Below the pieces are notes generated by a model. That model saw nothing but the letters and a program-made list of their open reading frames with translations, was not told where the DNA came from and searched no databases. This document shows, piece by piece, positions 36,657-46,343 of a stretch of 64,000 nucleotides of DNA (the stretch's first letter is position 1; each line of letters starts with the position of its first letter). The position numbers were made by a program, and so were the translations under genes. Origin of the DNA: Flavobacterium lacus. GTDB taxonomy: Bacteria; Bacteroidota; Bacteroidia; Flavobacteriales; Flavobacteriaceae. The stretch lies in contig NZ_QLSV01000008.1 in the NCBI RefSeq assembly GCF_003268815.1, positions 1-64,000 on the forward strand, read 5' to 3'.

Positions 36657-38630
36657 TTACAAAAAGAAATTCCACTCAAGCCCGAAACGAACCATAAAAT
36701 CGCGATAGGGATTATTTGGTGCAGAATAGTAATTAAACCCAGTCATAGCGGAATTGAAATGTTCAGCTTTGAGGTAAATTCTAGCCGTTTTAATTTTGGC
36801 GTTGATAAAAAAATCGACCATTGGAAAATCACCAATTTCTTGTGTGTTTTGCACGTAAAAATCTCCTAATACGGGATTATAGTCATTGGCATAATATTTA
36901 CTAAAATAATTTACTGTTACACCGGTTTGCAGAAAGAGTGCTTTTTTGAAGAAATGTCCACTAATATACAAGCTGCTTCGAAGGGTGAGTTCGGGTACAT
37001 TCAAAACATCATTTTCCTGATCTACCTTTTGATAAAGAATGGTATTATCGAAGCCTAATTTCCGAAATGTTAATTCTTTGCTGGCTTTAATGCTCAGGTA
37101 ATTTATAGTATTATCATATTGTTTTGGTGTAACTATTAATTGATCTTGCGGTGCTTCGTCTTGACTAAAATATAGAAAATCGTTGAGAGTTGTAAGTTGA
37201 AGAGCAACATCCAACCATTTTGTTTTTAATGTAGATTCGATATTATTGATCTTTTCGTTTTTGAAATTGTTGGACCAGTTGTAGTTTACATAACTACTTT
37301 GGAACAAGGAAAATGTATGATTTGGCAATCGATTAAGGTTTTGATAACGCAAATCAATACTTGTTCTATCGTTGTAGTTAAAGATTAATTTTCCGTCAAG
37401 ACTAGACAAACTTTGATCTGTAAGGGAAGTTGTGTAAGCGACTTTTCCGTTCCATTTATTTTTTTGGTAGGTATACTGTCCTCCAACAGACTGAATTTCA
37501 TCGCTTAAATTACTGGGAATAAGCTGACCACCTTGAACGATAGCTCTATTATAGAAATAGTTAAACCTGAAATCTTCAATATAAAACTGAAATTCGCCAA
37601 GTAATTTATTTTCATACAAAGCCCCAATTTTATTAAACATTCTATTATAACGTGCTTCATCGTTAATATTACTTAACACATACGAATCACCAAAACGTTT
37701 GATGACACGATTTCCTTCATCAGAGATAATCGTTGTTGGAACAGTAAATTGATTGTAGCTAAAAAACTTATGCTCATAATTAATTTGATGGTGTAGGTAC
37801 ACGTTATTTTGAGCATCGCTTTTATTGACACGGAAATAATGGTCGTAGAAATAGCGATTTCCTTTTAAGAGTGTTTCTGCATCATTTAAGAATACTTGCA
37901 CACGAACACGGTTTCTAAAATCTGCTTCACCTCCTTCAAAATCTTCTAAATTAACAATACCACCATTTTCACCATTAAAAATGTCTTGAGCGGTAAAATG
38001 TGCTTTAAGTTGATACCGATTACTTTTGGTTTGATAATTGGTTGTGAAACGAAAATTACCTGTGCTTGAAAGTTGGTTGATATATTTCCCTAAAGAACGA
38101 AGTCCTTTGTAAGCCAGAGAAAAATTGAGTCGTTCTGAGGTATTTAAAGTGATAAAGGCATCAAGATTTTGTCCTTGTTCCATCACCGTTTTAAAATACA
38201 GTTCAGTTAAAGGTGTAGGAACATGATAATAATTGATTTCATTTGCTTTTAAAAAGTTAAAATGTTTACCATTTAAACCTATTTCCGGATACGGATTGAA
38301 CTGATTTATTCCAAAATCTAAGGTGTTATATGTTTGTCCTTCGTTAGAAAATTGCTGTAATCCGAAAATATCTTTTCGTAAATAGTTGTATTTGTATTCT
38401 TTTTGAATGGTTAAAGAAGTATCGTAATGGGTTGTATCACGTTCGATGGTGATGATTTTGTATTGATACAACGAAGCAAGATTTTTTTTACTTTCAGTCG
38501 TATCTTGAAACGAAGACTCTGGTGAATTCAAATTTACTTTAGAAGCGTCTATAACTCGTTCATTTCGCTTTTGAGAATAAATAAAAAGTGAAATGAAATA
38601 AAATAAAAAAGTAATTTTTGTACGAAACAT
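36657..38630 (-). CDS. Putative outer-membrane porin (beta-barrel) of Bacteroidota type
   Basis: A 657-residue protein with a signal peptide (MFRTKITFLFYFISLFIYSQ). After a short linker (KRNERVIDASKVNLN) it consists of alternating amphipathic strands rich in aromatic residues (NEINYYHVPTPLTELYFKT, INYEHKFFSYNQFTVP, FYIEDFRFNYFYNRA). The C-terminus YRDFMVRFGLEWNFFL ends in Phe, as expected for a BAM-assembled barrel. It resembles the family annotated putative porin in Flavobacteriaceae. The cargo is unknown. It is monocistronic, with a -7 element just upstream. Confidence 0.8.
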   Translation of the reverse strand: MFRTKITFLFYFISLFIYSQKRNERVIDASKVNLNSPESSFQDTTESKKNLASLYQYKIITIERDTTHYDTSLTIQKEYKYNYLRKDIFGLQQFSNEGQTYNTLDFGINQFNPYPEIGLNGKHFNFLKANEINYYHVPTPLTELYFKTVMEQGQNLDAFITLNTSERLNFSLAYKGLRSLGKYINQLSSTGNFRFTTNYQTKSNRYQLKAHFTAQDIFNGENGGIVNLEDFEGGEADFRNRVRVQVFLNDAETLLKGNRYFYDHYFRVNKSDAQNNVYLHHQINYEHKFFSYNQFTVPTTIISDEGNRVIKRFGDSYVLSNINDEARYNRMFNKIGALYENKLLGEFQFYIEDFRFNYFYNRAIVQGGQLIPSNLSDEIQSVGGQYTYQKNKWNGKVAYTTSLTDQSLSSLDGKLIFNYNDRTSIDLRYQNLNRLPNHTFSLFQSSYVNYNWSNNFKNEKINNIESTLKTKWLDVALQLTTLNDFLYFSQDEAPQDQLIVTPKQYDNTINYLSIKASKELTFRKLGFDNTILYQKVDQENDVLNVPELTLRSSLYISGHFFKKALFLQTGVTVNYFSKYYANDYNPVLGDFYVQNTQEIGDFPMVDFFINAKIKTARIYLKAEHFNSAMTGFNYYSAPNNPYRDFMVRFGLEWNFFL

Positions 38631-38647
38631 AAAACCATAATTGATAG

Positions 38648-38655
38648 CAAATATA
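38648..38655 (-). promoter_or_regulatory. -7 element of the putative porin gene
   Basis: The minus strand reads TATATTTG, matching TAnnTTTG, 18 bases before the ATG. No -33 TTG at standard spacing. Confidence 0.5.
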
Positions 38656-38687
38656 AACTAATTAAAATCATACGATATTAAAAAAAA

Positions 38688-38718
38688 CAAAAAAAGCCTG
38701 TTTAAAAAACAGGCTTTT
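38688..38718 (-). terminator. Intrinsic terminator of the susC-susD-lipoprotein operon
   Basis: A 12-bp perfect stem AAAAGCCTGTTT/AAACAGGCTTTT (38692-38703 with 38707-38718) has a 3-base loop and a T-rich tail on the minus strand. It is 20 bases after the stop at 38738. Confidence 0.9.
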
Positions 38719-38737
38719 AATAAACAAAATAATATTT

Positions 38738-39565
38738 TTATAGAGGAGTGTAAACAGATACTCCCTCTTCTCCATAGGTTGTAGCAAAAAACGAAATGGT
38801 AATAACACCCGTTTCCGAATTATAGGAATTTACACCACCGGTTAACATTTCAAGTGGTCCGTAAGGCTCAACTTGATTAACCCATGAAACTACTCCACAA
38901 TTAACAGAAAAATTCAATCTATTTGCAGCTAAAGAACAAGTATTATATGCAGGGCAATATGGTCCTACAGAATATAAACCTCCTGAAAAATCATTTACAT
39001 AATAGTTGTTAGCACCAGTACCTGCAAAAATTTCAACATTCATCGTATGAGGATTAAAATCAGGTAAAAAATCATGGAAAGCATAAGTTGTGGTTACAGA
39101 ATACATACCCGCTAATGAAGTAGGGCAAGATCTGAAAATTGTAATATTTACTTTTTCTTTACCAGCCATTGCATAACCAGATGATGGTGTTAAATCAAGA
39201 GATAATACATAAGAAACACCGTCTGGTACATTTTCAAAAACTCCTTCAACATCAAACTCACCTGTGAATTCACCAGCAGGAATCAATAATGAGGAAGCAT
39301 TGATAACATAAGAATTTGCTGGTGCAGTAGTAGCTTCAGCATCAACTGTAACGGTGTAAGTTCTATCAGCATCAGATTTAGTAGTAACTCCTACTTTAAT
39401 TTCTGCAATACTCTCATCCGGAGAAACAGGTAAATTAGCAGCATTAGAAAAGAAAAAGAATACTGTATCACCGTTGTTTACGTCATAAGTAGTAGTTTCT
39501 TCACCACAACCAACAAAGGTTGCCATGAATAATACTAAACTTAATTTAATAAATATATTTTTCAT
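38738..39565 (-). CDS. SusCD-associated surface lipoprotein with Calx-beta/DUF1735-like N-domain
   Basis: The 275-residue product is a lipoprotein (MKNIFIKLSLVLFMATFVGC, lipid Cys at residue 20, then GEE). Residues about 28-145 look like a Calx-beta or DUF1735-type beta-sandwich (IAEIKVGVTTKSDADRTYTVTVDAEATTA, YVINASSLLIPAGEFTGEFDV). The C-terminal part (SLAGMYSVTTTYAFHDFLP, YNTCSLAANRLNFSVNC) is a second beta domain. It lies 15 bases after susD and is last in the operon. In Sus-like loci the third gene often encodes a surface ligand-binding lipoprotein, which is the likely role here. Confidence 0.82.
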   Translation of the reverse strand: MKNIFIKLSLVLFMATFVGCGEETTTYDVNNGDTVFFFFSNAANLPVSPDESIAEIKVGVTTKSDADRTYTVTVDAEATTAPANSYVINASSLLIPAGEFTGEFDVEGVFENVPDGVSYVLSLDLTPSSGYAMAGKEKVNITIFRSCPTSLAGMYSVTTTYAFHDFLPDFNPHTMNVEIFAGTGANNYYVNDFSGGLYSVGPYCPAYNTCSLAANRLNFSVNCGVVSWVNQVEPYGPLEMLTGGVNSYNSETGVITISFFATTYGEEGVSVYTPL

Positions 39566-39580
39566 AGTATAAATTAATTA

Positions 39581-41068
39581 TTAATAGTTAGGATTTTGTT
39601 GAGCACGCACTAATGTGTTAACTCTAGTTTCAATAATTGGAATTGGAAGTGTGAAACGATAGTCTGATAGTGGTAAAGTACACGCATCATTAAAATCACA
39701 ATCTCTAAAATATCTATCAATTGAAACGTTAGCTAAAGCACCTAAACGTTTGATATCAATGTAACGATGACCTTCAAAACACAATTCGATTCTTCTTTCT
39801 TTTAAAATATCAGCCCATGCTTCAGTAGCATTAGCATATACTGGAAGTGTGGTTACAGGTTGACCAGTAACAATTCTAGCATCACGTACTTGTTTTAGAA
39901 CAGAAGCTACTGAATTCGTAACACCATTTAAATTACCAGTACTAGCCAAAGCTTCCGCTTTAATAAAATACATTTCAGATACTCTAAAAACTTTAATGTC
40001 ATTTAATAAAGGTGCACCTGCTTTTCCAGGATATTTATTAATGATTAAAACATCATCAAATCGGTAATCAGGAGTAGTAGCTGGGTCAGCCGCAATCACT
40101 GAAGTTGCACCAACAAATGCAGTTCTTCTGATATCACCCGGTGTAGCATTAATTAAATTATATAAATTTCTACCCATGTCAAGGAAAGGACCACCTTGAT
40201 AATTTGGCTGATTAAAGAACCAGATTGAATTTACAGTTCTTTTTCCAACCGGTCTATCTAATGTGAAAATGTTTTCACCTTGAGCCAAATCTCTGAACAT
40301 AGTTAAGTAGGGACTGTTTGCAGTTGTACCAGCAGCAGTTAAAGGAACTACATCTATTAAAGCCTGAGCATTAGTGAGTGCTGTAGCATAATCACCTCTG
40401 TAGGCAGCCATACGAGCACGAAAAGCAGTAATAAAACCTTGTGTAATGTATTTATAGTTAGTTGGATTACCAAGATTTGCTGTTGCAAAAGCTAAATCTT
40501 CATTGATTAAATCAAATAATTCACCATTTGTAACACGTGGCAATAAGTCAGTTATTTGAGGTACAAAATCAAGTTTCATAACACCTAACGCATTATCATC
40601 TTTCAAATCTGTTGAAAAATGAGTCATTAAAAAGAAATGACCAAAAGCTCTTAAAGCATGTGCTTCTGCAAGTATCTTATTGTAAGTCGCTTCCTCACCA
40701 GGTTCTACAGTTACTGATTGAGCACCAACAATCAATCTGTTAGCGAAATTGAGCATTCTATACGTGTTAGCCCACATAATTTCTGGTGAAACGGAATTAT
40801 CTTGTAGAATAAACCTATAATCATCAAGATTCTGTCCACCATTAGCATAACCAATACCTACTTCATCTGTAAAAACCGTTGAAAACGCAATGCTTTCTTC
40901 GTAATTAAGTTGTTGGTATACACCATTTAAAACAAGATTCATGTCGTCTACAGTACGAAATACTGCGGACTCGCTAAATTCACCGTCCTGAACTATTTCA
41001 GTGGCGTCATTACAAGAGCCTAAGGCCAATGCAATGAAAACTAATACATAATTTTTTAAATTTTTCAT
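39581..41068 (-). CDS. RagB/SusD family nutrient-binding outer-membrane lipoprotein
   Basis: The 495-residue SusD-like lipoprotein has its lipid Cys at residue 19 (ALALGSC). N-terminal TPR-like helices follow (VDDMNLVLNGVYQQLNYEES, TYRMLNFANRLIVGA, EAHALRAFGHFFLMTHF). The C-terminal SusD signature includes VSEMYFIKAEALA, ILKERRIELCFEGHRYIDIKRLG and YRFTLPIPIIETRVN. It forms the lid over the SusC channel and captures the ligand. It lies 15 bases after susC. No glycan-degrading enzyme is nearby, so a peptide ligand is plausible. Confidence 0.95.
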   Translation of the reverse strand: MKNLKNYVLVFIALALGSCNDATEIVQDGEFSESAVFRTVDDMNLVLNGVYQQLNYEESIAFSTVFTDEVGIGYANGGQNLDDYRFILQDNSVSPEIMWANTYRMLNFANRLIVGAQSVTVEPGEEATYNKILAEAHALRAFGHFFLMTHFSTDLKDDNALGVMKLDFVPQITDLLPRVTNGELFDLINEDLAFATANLGNPTNYKYITQGFITAFRARMAAYRGDYATALTNAQALIDVVPLTAAGTTANSPYLTMFRDLAQGENIFTLDRPVGKRTVNSIWFFNQPNYQGGPFLDMGRNLYNLINATPGDIRRTAFVGATSVIAADPATTPDYRFDDVLIINKYPGKAGAPLLNDIKVFRVSEMYFIKAEALASTGNLNGVTNSVASVLKQVRDARIVTGQPVTTLPVYANATEAWADILKERRIELCFEGHRYIDIKRLGALANVSIDRYFRDCDFNDACTLPLSDYRFTLPIPIIETRVNTLVRAQQNPNY

Positions 41069-41083
41069 ATTACTCTTTTTTTT

Positions 41084-44000
41084 TTAAAATTCTAAATCTA
41101 ATCCAAAAGAAACAATTTTAGGTGTTGGATAACCTCCAAAAGTACTTGCTGCATTACTTTCCGGATCAAAACCTCTCCACTTAGACCATGTTAAGAAATT
41201 CTCAGCTTGACCATAAATTCTTAAACTAGACATAAACGTTTTATCCAAGAATTTTGCCGGAACATTATAACCTATGCTTGCAAAACGAAGACGCAAATAA
41301 GAAGCATCTCTCAACCAACGATCAGACAATGCATCCAAAGCCAAGTTAGTTGCATTTAAAGCAGGAACTGAAGTAACAGGATTTTCAGGTGTCCAATAAT
41401 TAGCCATATCAACCGTTTGAGGGAAGTTAGCTATACCATTTGGATCTGTTAAACTTGATAAGTCAAAATCATATCTCCACACATCTTTTACAAAAGAAAA
41501 TTGTGTAGTTACATAAAAACCTTTGTAAGAAGCATCAAAACCAAATCCTCCCTGATACACAGGTATTGGACCTTTACCGCTTGAAACTCTATCAGCAGAA
41601 GTTGGATTTTCAGTTACCGCACCATTAGCATCTAAAAATAAAAGATTACCATTGGCTGGATTCACACCAGCATAACGGATATTAAAATATTGGTTAACTT
41701 GTCCACCAATTTCATTGATTTGTAAGTCTCCCACATTAACAAAACCACCCTCAGCTGGAATAAATGTAAATTCATTCTTGTTGTATGATCCATTAAAATT
41801 CAACGTTAAATTAAAATCGTTCGTTTTAAATAAATCATAAGCTAGAAGAGCTTCTACTCCACTATTTTTCAAATCCCCTAAATTACCTGCTAAACTAGAA
41901 ACTCCATTAATAGGCGAAAGAACTATATCTTGGTAAAGATCAATAGTCTTTTTTTCATATACATCCAAAGACCCTCTAAAACGCTTGTTGATTACAAAAT
42001 CTATACCAATGTTGGCTTGACCAACAGTTTCCCATCTAGCATCTCTGTTTGCAGGGGTTAAAGGAAATAAACCCGGTTGATTACCATATCCACTACCAGA
42101 ACCATAAAGACTTCTAATAACCGCTGAACCAGCATAAATACTAGGGCCCGAAATATTTTGGTTACCGGCAGTACCGTATGATGCTCTCAATTTTAACTCA
42201 TCAAAGATTGAGCCTTCCATGAATTTTTCTTTATTGATATTCCATCGACCAGAAACCGACCAAAATGTACCCCACTTATAATCGTCTGTAAATCGGTAAG
42301 ATGCATCTCTTCTGATAGAGGCACCAAAACCATACTTAGAATCATAATCATAATCCACGGTAGAAAAATAAGAGAATAAACCTGCCTGAGATTTAAATGC
42401 TCCTACTGTAGGTCTGTAAAGAGTTGGTGTAGCTGGGTTAAATGGAATATAACCTGTACCTGCTCCTGGAGAAGAAGTTCTAGGATCTAATCCAGTTTGA
42501 CTATAAGTCATGAACTTTCTGTGAGCTTTGAAATATTCTGTCATTAAAGACAAATCAAATGTGTGTTTATCTTTAAAGATTTTATTATAATTCAAACGAT
42601 TAGTTAAATTAAACGAAAAGTCTCTGTCGTTAGACTCTGTCACTAGACCACCAAATTGAGCTCCTGGAGGTGTTGCAGCAATTGCTAAATAAGACTGAGG
42701 ATTACGAGCAAATAATCTCGTGTTTTCTGTCATATCAATACCACCTAAAGAAGAGAAAGTTAAATCTTTTGTTAGTTTGTAGCTACCCGAAGCTTGTGCA
42801 AGCAATTTTAACTCATTAATTTCACTAGTAATATTCCCTGGTCTCAAATAATCCATCAACATATATGGAACAATCTGAAAACTTGGACCACCAAATTGAT
42901 CAAACAATTGTTGACCACTTACATAAACATTTGGATCTAAATAAGGAACTGAAGACAACATACCTTGAAGAGGGTTTTGAAGAACGTTACCATTGATATC
43001 ACCTCTTGTTTCTTGATCTAACTGATTTCTTTTAGAATAGTTAGCATTGATATTAGCAGAATAATTGAATTTATCGTTATCAGATTTACCAGAAAAGTTA
43101 TTTCTAAAGGTAAAACGTTTAATCTGAGTACCCGGAACAATACCTTCTTGTTCAAAATACCCTAAAGACACATATGAATTAAGATTTTTACTTCCACTTG
43201 TGAAACTAATATTATGATCTTGTGAGATCCCTGTTTGAAAGAAGACATCTTCCCAATCAGTATCAATTTCCCATGCAGCTATTTCTTGCTCTGACAAAGT
43301 AGAACCTAGTCCAGAACCAAAATCATTTTGAAGTTGTAATAATTGTTTAGAATTCATCAAGTTATACTTGTGCTCTTGTAAAGTAGTAAAACCAGAGATA
43401 ACAGAGTATCTTACACTCAACTTAGAATCAAAAACACCTCTTTTTGTTTTCACAACAATAACACCATTTGCTCCTCTATTTCCGTAGATTGAGGTTGCTG
43501 CAGCATCTTTAAGAACAGACACCGATTCGATATCATTAGGGTTAATACTTCTAAAGTTTACTTGGTTAGCAGGAACACCGTCAATAACAAATAATGGTTC
43601 AATGTTACCATTCACAGAACCAACTCCACGCAAAATGATTGTAGTGTTTGCAGAACCTGGAGAACCTGAACCTGTAGAAATGTTCAAACCAGGAACTTGA
43701 GCTTGTAATGTTTGTATGAAAGAAGCATTCGGTCTTCCTTCAATAGCCTTGGCCGATACAGTAGTTGATGCAATGTTGGATTTTGCTTTTGAAGTAGTTC
43801 TATACCCCTCAACAACAACCTCACTTAAGGAAGTCACATCAGCTTCCATAACAACATTTACAGAACTAGAAGCCCCTACTTTAACCGATTGAGTCTTGAG
43901 TCCAATATAGGAGAACTCTAAAACATCTCCTTGTTTAGCACTGATTGAGTACTTTCCGTTCATATCAGACTGAGTACCTGTACTAGTGCCTTTTAAAATC

Positions 44001-44128
44001 ACAGTAACACCTGGCAAAGGCATTCCTCCCTCAGTAATAGTTCCAGAAACAGTCTTTTGCTGAGCAAAAGAAAGCTGCATAAACAACGCCAAGAGCAGCG
44101 TGAAAATCCATCTAAAATTTGTTTTCAT
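41084..44128 (-). CDS. SusC/RagA family TonB-linked outer-membrane transporter
   Basis: A 1014-residue TonB-dependent transporter. The signal peptide ends SFAQ. A carboxypeptidase-D-like domain (VSGTITEGGMPLPGVTVILKGTSTGTQSDMNGKYSI) precedes the plug, which has the SusC signature (PLFVIDGVPAN, VLKDAAATSIYGNRGANGVIVV). The rest is a large beta-barrel ending FGLDLEF. It imports the ligand held by the downstream SusD-like protein. Length is at the short end of the family. A full promoter lies just upstream, so susC, susD and the lipoprotein form one unit, separated by a terminator from the S8 protease gene before it. Confidence 0.96.
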   Translation of the reverse strand: MKTNFRWIFTLLLALFMQLSFAQQKTVSGTITEGGMPLPGVTVILKGTSTGTQSDMNGKYSISAKQGDVLEFSYIGLKTQSVKVGASSSVNVVMEADVTSLSEVVVEGYRTTSKAKSNIASTTVSAKAIEGRPNASFIQTLQAQVPGLNISTGSGSPGSANTTIILRGVGSVNGNIEPLFVIDGVPANQVNFRSINPNDIESVSVLKDAAATSIYGNRGANGVIVVKTKRGVFDSKLSVRYSVISGFTTLQEHKYNLMNSKQLLQLQNDFGSGLGSTLSEQEIAAWEIDTDWEDVFFQTGISQDHNISFTSGSKNLNSYVSLGYFEQEGIVPGTQIKRFTFRNNFSGKSDNDKFNYSANINANYSKRNQLDQETRGDINGNVLQNPLQGMLSSVPYLDPNVYVSGQQLFDQFGGPSFQIVPYMLMDYLRPGNITSEINELKLLAQASGSYKLTKDLTFSSLGGIDMTENTRLFARNPQSYLAIAATPPGAQFGGLVTESNDRDFSFNLTNRLNYNKIFKDKHTFDLSLMTEYFKAHRKFMTYSQTGLDPRTSSPGAGTGYIPFNPATPTLYRPTVGAFKSQAGLFSYFSTVDYDYDSKYGFGASIRRDASYRFTDDYKWGTFWSVSGRWNINKEKFMEGSIFDELKLRASYGTAGNQNISGPSIYAGSAVIRSLYGSGSGYGNQPGLFPLTPANRDARWETVGQANIGIDFVINKRFRGSLDVYEKKTIDLYQDIVLSPINGVSSLAGNLGDLKNSGVEALLAYDLFKTNDFNLTLNFNGSYNKNEFTFIPAEGGFVNVGDLQINEIGGQVNQYFNIRYAGVNPANGNLLFLDANGAVTENPTSADRVSSGKGPIPVYQGGFGFDASYKGFYVTTQFSFVKDVWRYDFDLSSLTDPNGIANFPQTVDMANYWTPENPVTSVPALNATNLALDALSDRWLRDASYLRLRFASIGYNVPAKFLDKTFMSSLRIYGQAENFLTWSKWRGFDPESNAASTFGGYPTPKIVSFGLDLEF

Positions 44129-44154
44129 ATTAAAAATTTGAGTTAGTTATTTGG

Positions 44155-44186
44155 CAAATATATTAATTTTTTATTAAATAAAACAA
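44155..44186 (-). promoter_or_regulatory. Promoter of the susC-susD operon
   Basis: On the minus strand a -7 TATATTTG (44155-44162) lies 21 bases after a -33 TTG (44184-44186), matching the Bacteroidota consensus. The leader would be about 20 bases. Confidence 0.7.
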
Positions 44187-44245
44187 TCAGAAAAAATTAT
44201 TTGGAAGTAAAAATCATTAATATTCTATAAGATTAGCGTAAAGAA

Positions 44246-44276
44246 ATAAAAAAAGAGAAGCATTAAGCTTCTCTTT
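44246..44276 (-). terminator. Intrinsic terminator of the S8 protease gene
   Basis: A 10-bp perfect stem AAAGAGAAGC/GCTTCTCTTT (44252-44261 with 44267-44276) has a 5-base loop and T-rich sequence after it on the minus strand. It lies 35 bases after the stop. Confidence 0.88.
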
Positions 44277-44310
44277 AATTGTTATTAATAAGATTCTAAA
44301 ATAGTAAAAA

Positions 44311-46218
44311 CTATTTTTTTACGAATTTTTTACTGAATTGGACATCATCGCCCTGTGCCTTCAAAACATAGACCCCAGAAGAAAGTGAGGTAACATCAAT
44401 TTCATAAGTACTATCTTGAGTGAAATCCGCATTAAATGTATCTACAAGTCTACCTTGTAAATCATAAATATAGCAAATGATATTCGATTCATAAAGTTGG
44501 TTAGAATTTACAACGAGACGATCACTTACCGGATTGGGAGTAAGTGAAAAATTATTAGTATTCACAGTATCTAAACTTAAATTTTCATTAATTCCACTAA
44601 CAAGTAAGGCATACTCTTGACTACCACCTGTTAGATTGCCTTTGTGAGAAACCACAATCGTGTACTCCCCACTAGCATTATCAATTTCAACCTTTTCTAT
44701 ATTATCTACATTGTTGTCCGCACGAATAGCTTCATCAGTATGAGAATTTCCTAATCTCCATGGAAAATGTACTACATCATTTTTTAAAATCCTTACATCT
44801 AAATTATTTACAAGCACAGGCGTACTTGAGTCAACAACACCTGAATTTATAGCACCTGGTCTGTCTGTCCAACAGATAGTAACTTCCAAAGGAGCGTTTC
44901 CTGTAGCATTAACAACTTTCGTGTAAGTTTGCCCTTGATTTAATGTTCTTTCATCAATAATAGATAAGCCAGCTGCTTTATTTGTAATCAGTTGAGCAGC
45001 TTTTTCTGCATTAAAAAGTCCCCAACCATAGATTGGATCCGGACCATCCCAAGCTCCTGCTTCATCTGCAGTATGGCATGCTAAACCTCTTAGTGAAGAC
45101 GACTTCATAAAGTTTCCTTGATTGAGATTACTGTAATGCTGCTGTATCAAAAGTAATCCACCTGTAACTACTGGTGAGGCCATCGAAGTACCGCTTGAAG
45201 GTCCATGGCTTGAAATTGAGGCATTTGAAGTGGAAATAACATTAACTCCTTTGGCTGAAATATCAGGTTTAACCCTATTGTCATCCGTTGGTCCATAGCT
45301 TGAAAATGAAGAAATTGCTACACTTGAAGGACCCGTATAATTTGTAACTTGATTTACCGCAGCTACAACTAAGGTGTTTTTGGATGTTTTGTTACCATTT
45401 AATAAATCATACCCTCCTTTTGTTGGATTTACAGTCTGATTGTTGTCATTTCTGTCATTCCCAGCAGCGTGAACTGATAAATAATAAGGAGCAGCAAATG
45501 CAATTTCATCTAATTGTCTGGATCTTGAGACATAGGCCCCAAATTGAAATTCAGAAAGTTGAGTGGCTATTTGTCCATACGAATGATTAGAAAGTAGCAA
45601 GCCAAAACCAGCCTCAAAGGACATTTCTGCATAATCATTATTCCAATCTAAGATATACCCAGCGGACTGAAAAGCCATACCTTTGGAGGGTGCATTTGTT
45701 GTTCCTGCACCTAATACAGTCCCTGTCACGTGAGTGGAATGAAAAGAGGTTTGAACAGATGATCCATCTAAAATAATAATTCTACCGCCGAAATCAGTGT
45801 GAGTTATGAGCGGAACATTTTGGTCCCATACACCCACAATCATATTTTGCCCGTTTAGATTTAAACCTAACGAACCACCGGTATTTAAACTGTTAATCTT
45901 AGAAGTTGACGCGGCACCGGTGTTATAGGTTGTAAAATAAAGAGGATTACCATTTTCTAAAATACCTTGAAGCTCTGCAAACGAACCATCACTATTTTGC
46001 ATAGTTAAAGGCCAACCTTTAATAGTAGCCATTGCAAGTGCTTTTTCTTTGTTCTCTTTGAACTCTTTAGAAAAAACTGATGACAATTCCATTAATCGAC
46101 CTGTATCCGTTTTAGAAATTATCTTTTCTCTTTGCTCTTGAGTTTGTGAAAGAACAACAAACCCAGAAAACAAAAGAATCGAGCTTAAAATATGCTTTAA
46201 CGTAATTTTAATTTTCAT
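44311..46218 (-). CDS. Subtilisin-like S8 serine protease with T9SS type A sorting domain
   Basis: The 635-residue product has a signal peptide ending VVLSQ, a short prodomain and a peptidase S8 catalytic domain. The catalytic Asp is in GVWDQN, the His in FHSTHVTGTVLGAG and the Ser in SGTSMASPVVTGG. A beta-sandwich (about 430-550) follows. The C-terminus (CYIYDLQGRLVDTFN ... VQFSKKFVKK) is a T9SS type A sorting domain. It should be exported as an extracellular or surface endopeptidase. It ends 183 bases before the susC start, with its own promoter and terminator. The adjacency suggests it releases peptides for the SusCD transporter. Confidence 0.93.
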   Translation of the reverse strand: MKIKITLKHILSSILLFSGFVVLSQTQEQREKIISKTDTGRLMELSSVFSKEFKENKEKALAMATIKGWPLTMQNSDGSFAELQGILENGNPLYFTTYNTGAASTSKINSLNTGGSLGLNLNGQNMIVGVWDQNVPLITHTDFGGRIIILDGSSVQTSFHSTHVTGTVLGAGTTNAPSKGMAFQSAGYILDWNNDYAEMSFEAGFGLLLSNHSYGQIATQLSEFQFGAYVSRSRQLDEIAFAAPYYLSVHAAGNDRNDNNQTVNPTKGGYDLLNGNKTSKNTLVVAAVNQVTNYTGPSSVAISSFSSYGPTDDNRVKPDISAKGVNVISTSNASISSHGPSSGTSMASPVVTGGLLLIQQHYSNLNQGNFMKSSSLRGLACHTADEAGAWDGPDPIYGWGLFNAEKAAQLITNKAAGLSIIDERTLNQGQTYTKVVNATGNAPLEVTICWTDRPGAINSGVVDSSTPVLVNNLDVRILKNDVVHFPWRLGNSHTDEAIRADNNVDNIEKVEIDNASGEYTIVVSHKGNLTGGSQEYALLVSGINENLSLDTVNTNNFSLTPNPVSDRLVVNSNQLYESNIICYIYDLQGRLVDTFNADFTQDSTYEIDVTSLSSGVYVLKAQGDDVQFSKKFVKK

Positions 46219-46285
46219 ATTATTTTTTTTTTAATTACTGTGAAATCTTGGATAAAAATATAACTTTACTCAAGTTTTCAATTTA

Positions 46286-46317
46286 CAAATATAAAAAATG
46301 TTTAGACAAAATTACAA
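46286..46317 (-). promoter_or_regulatory. Promoter of the S8 protease gene
   Basis: On the minus strand a -7 TATATTTG (46286-46293) lies 21 bases after a -33 TTG (46315-46317). The spacing is the same as at the susC promoter. The leader would be about 60 bases. Confidence 0.65.
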
Positions 46318-46343
46318 TAAAAAAAAACTAAATTATTCTTAAA

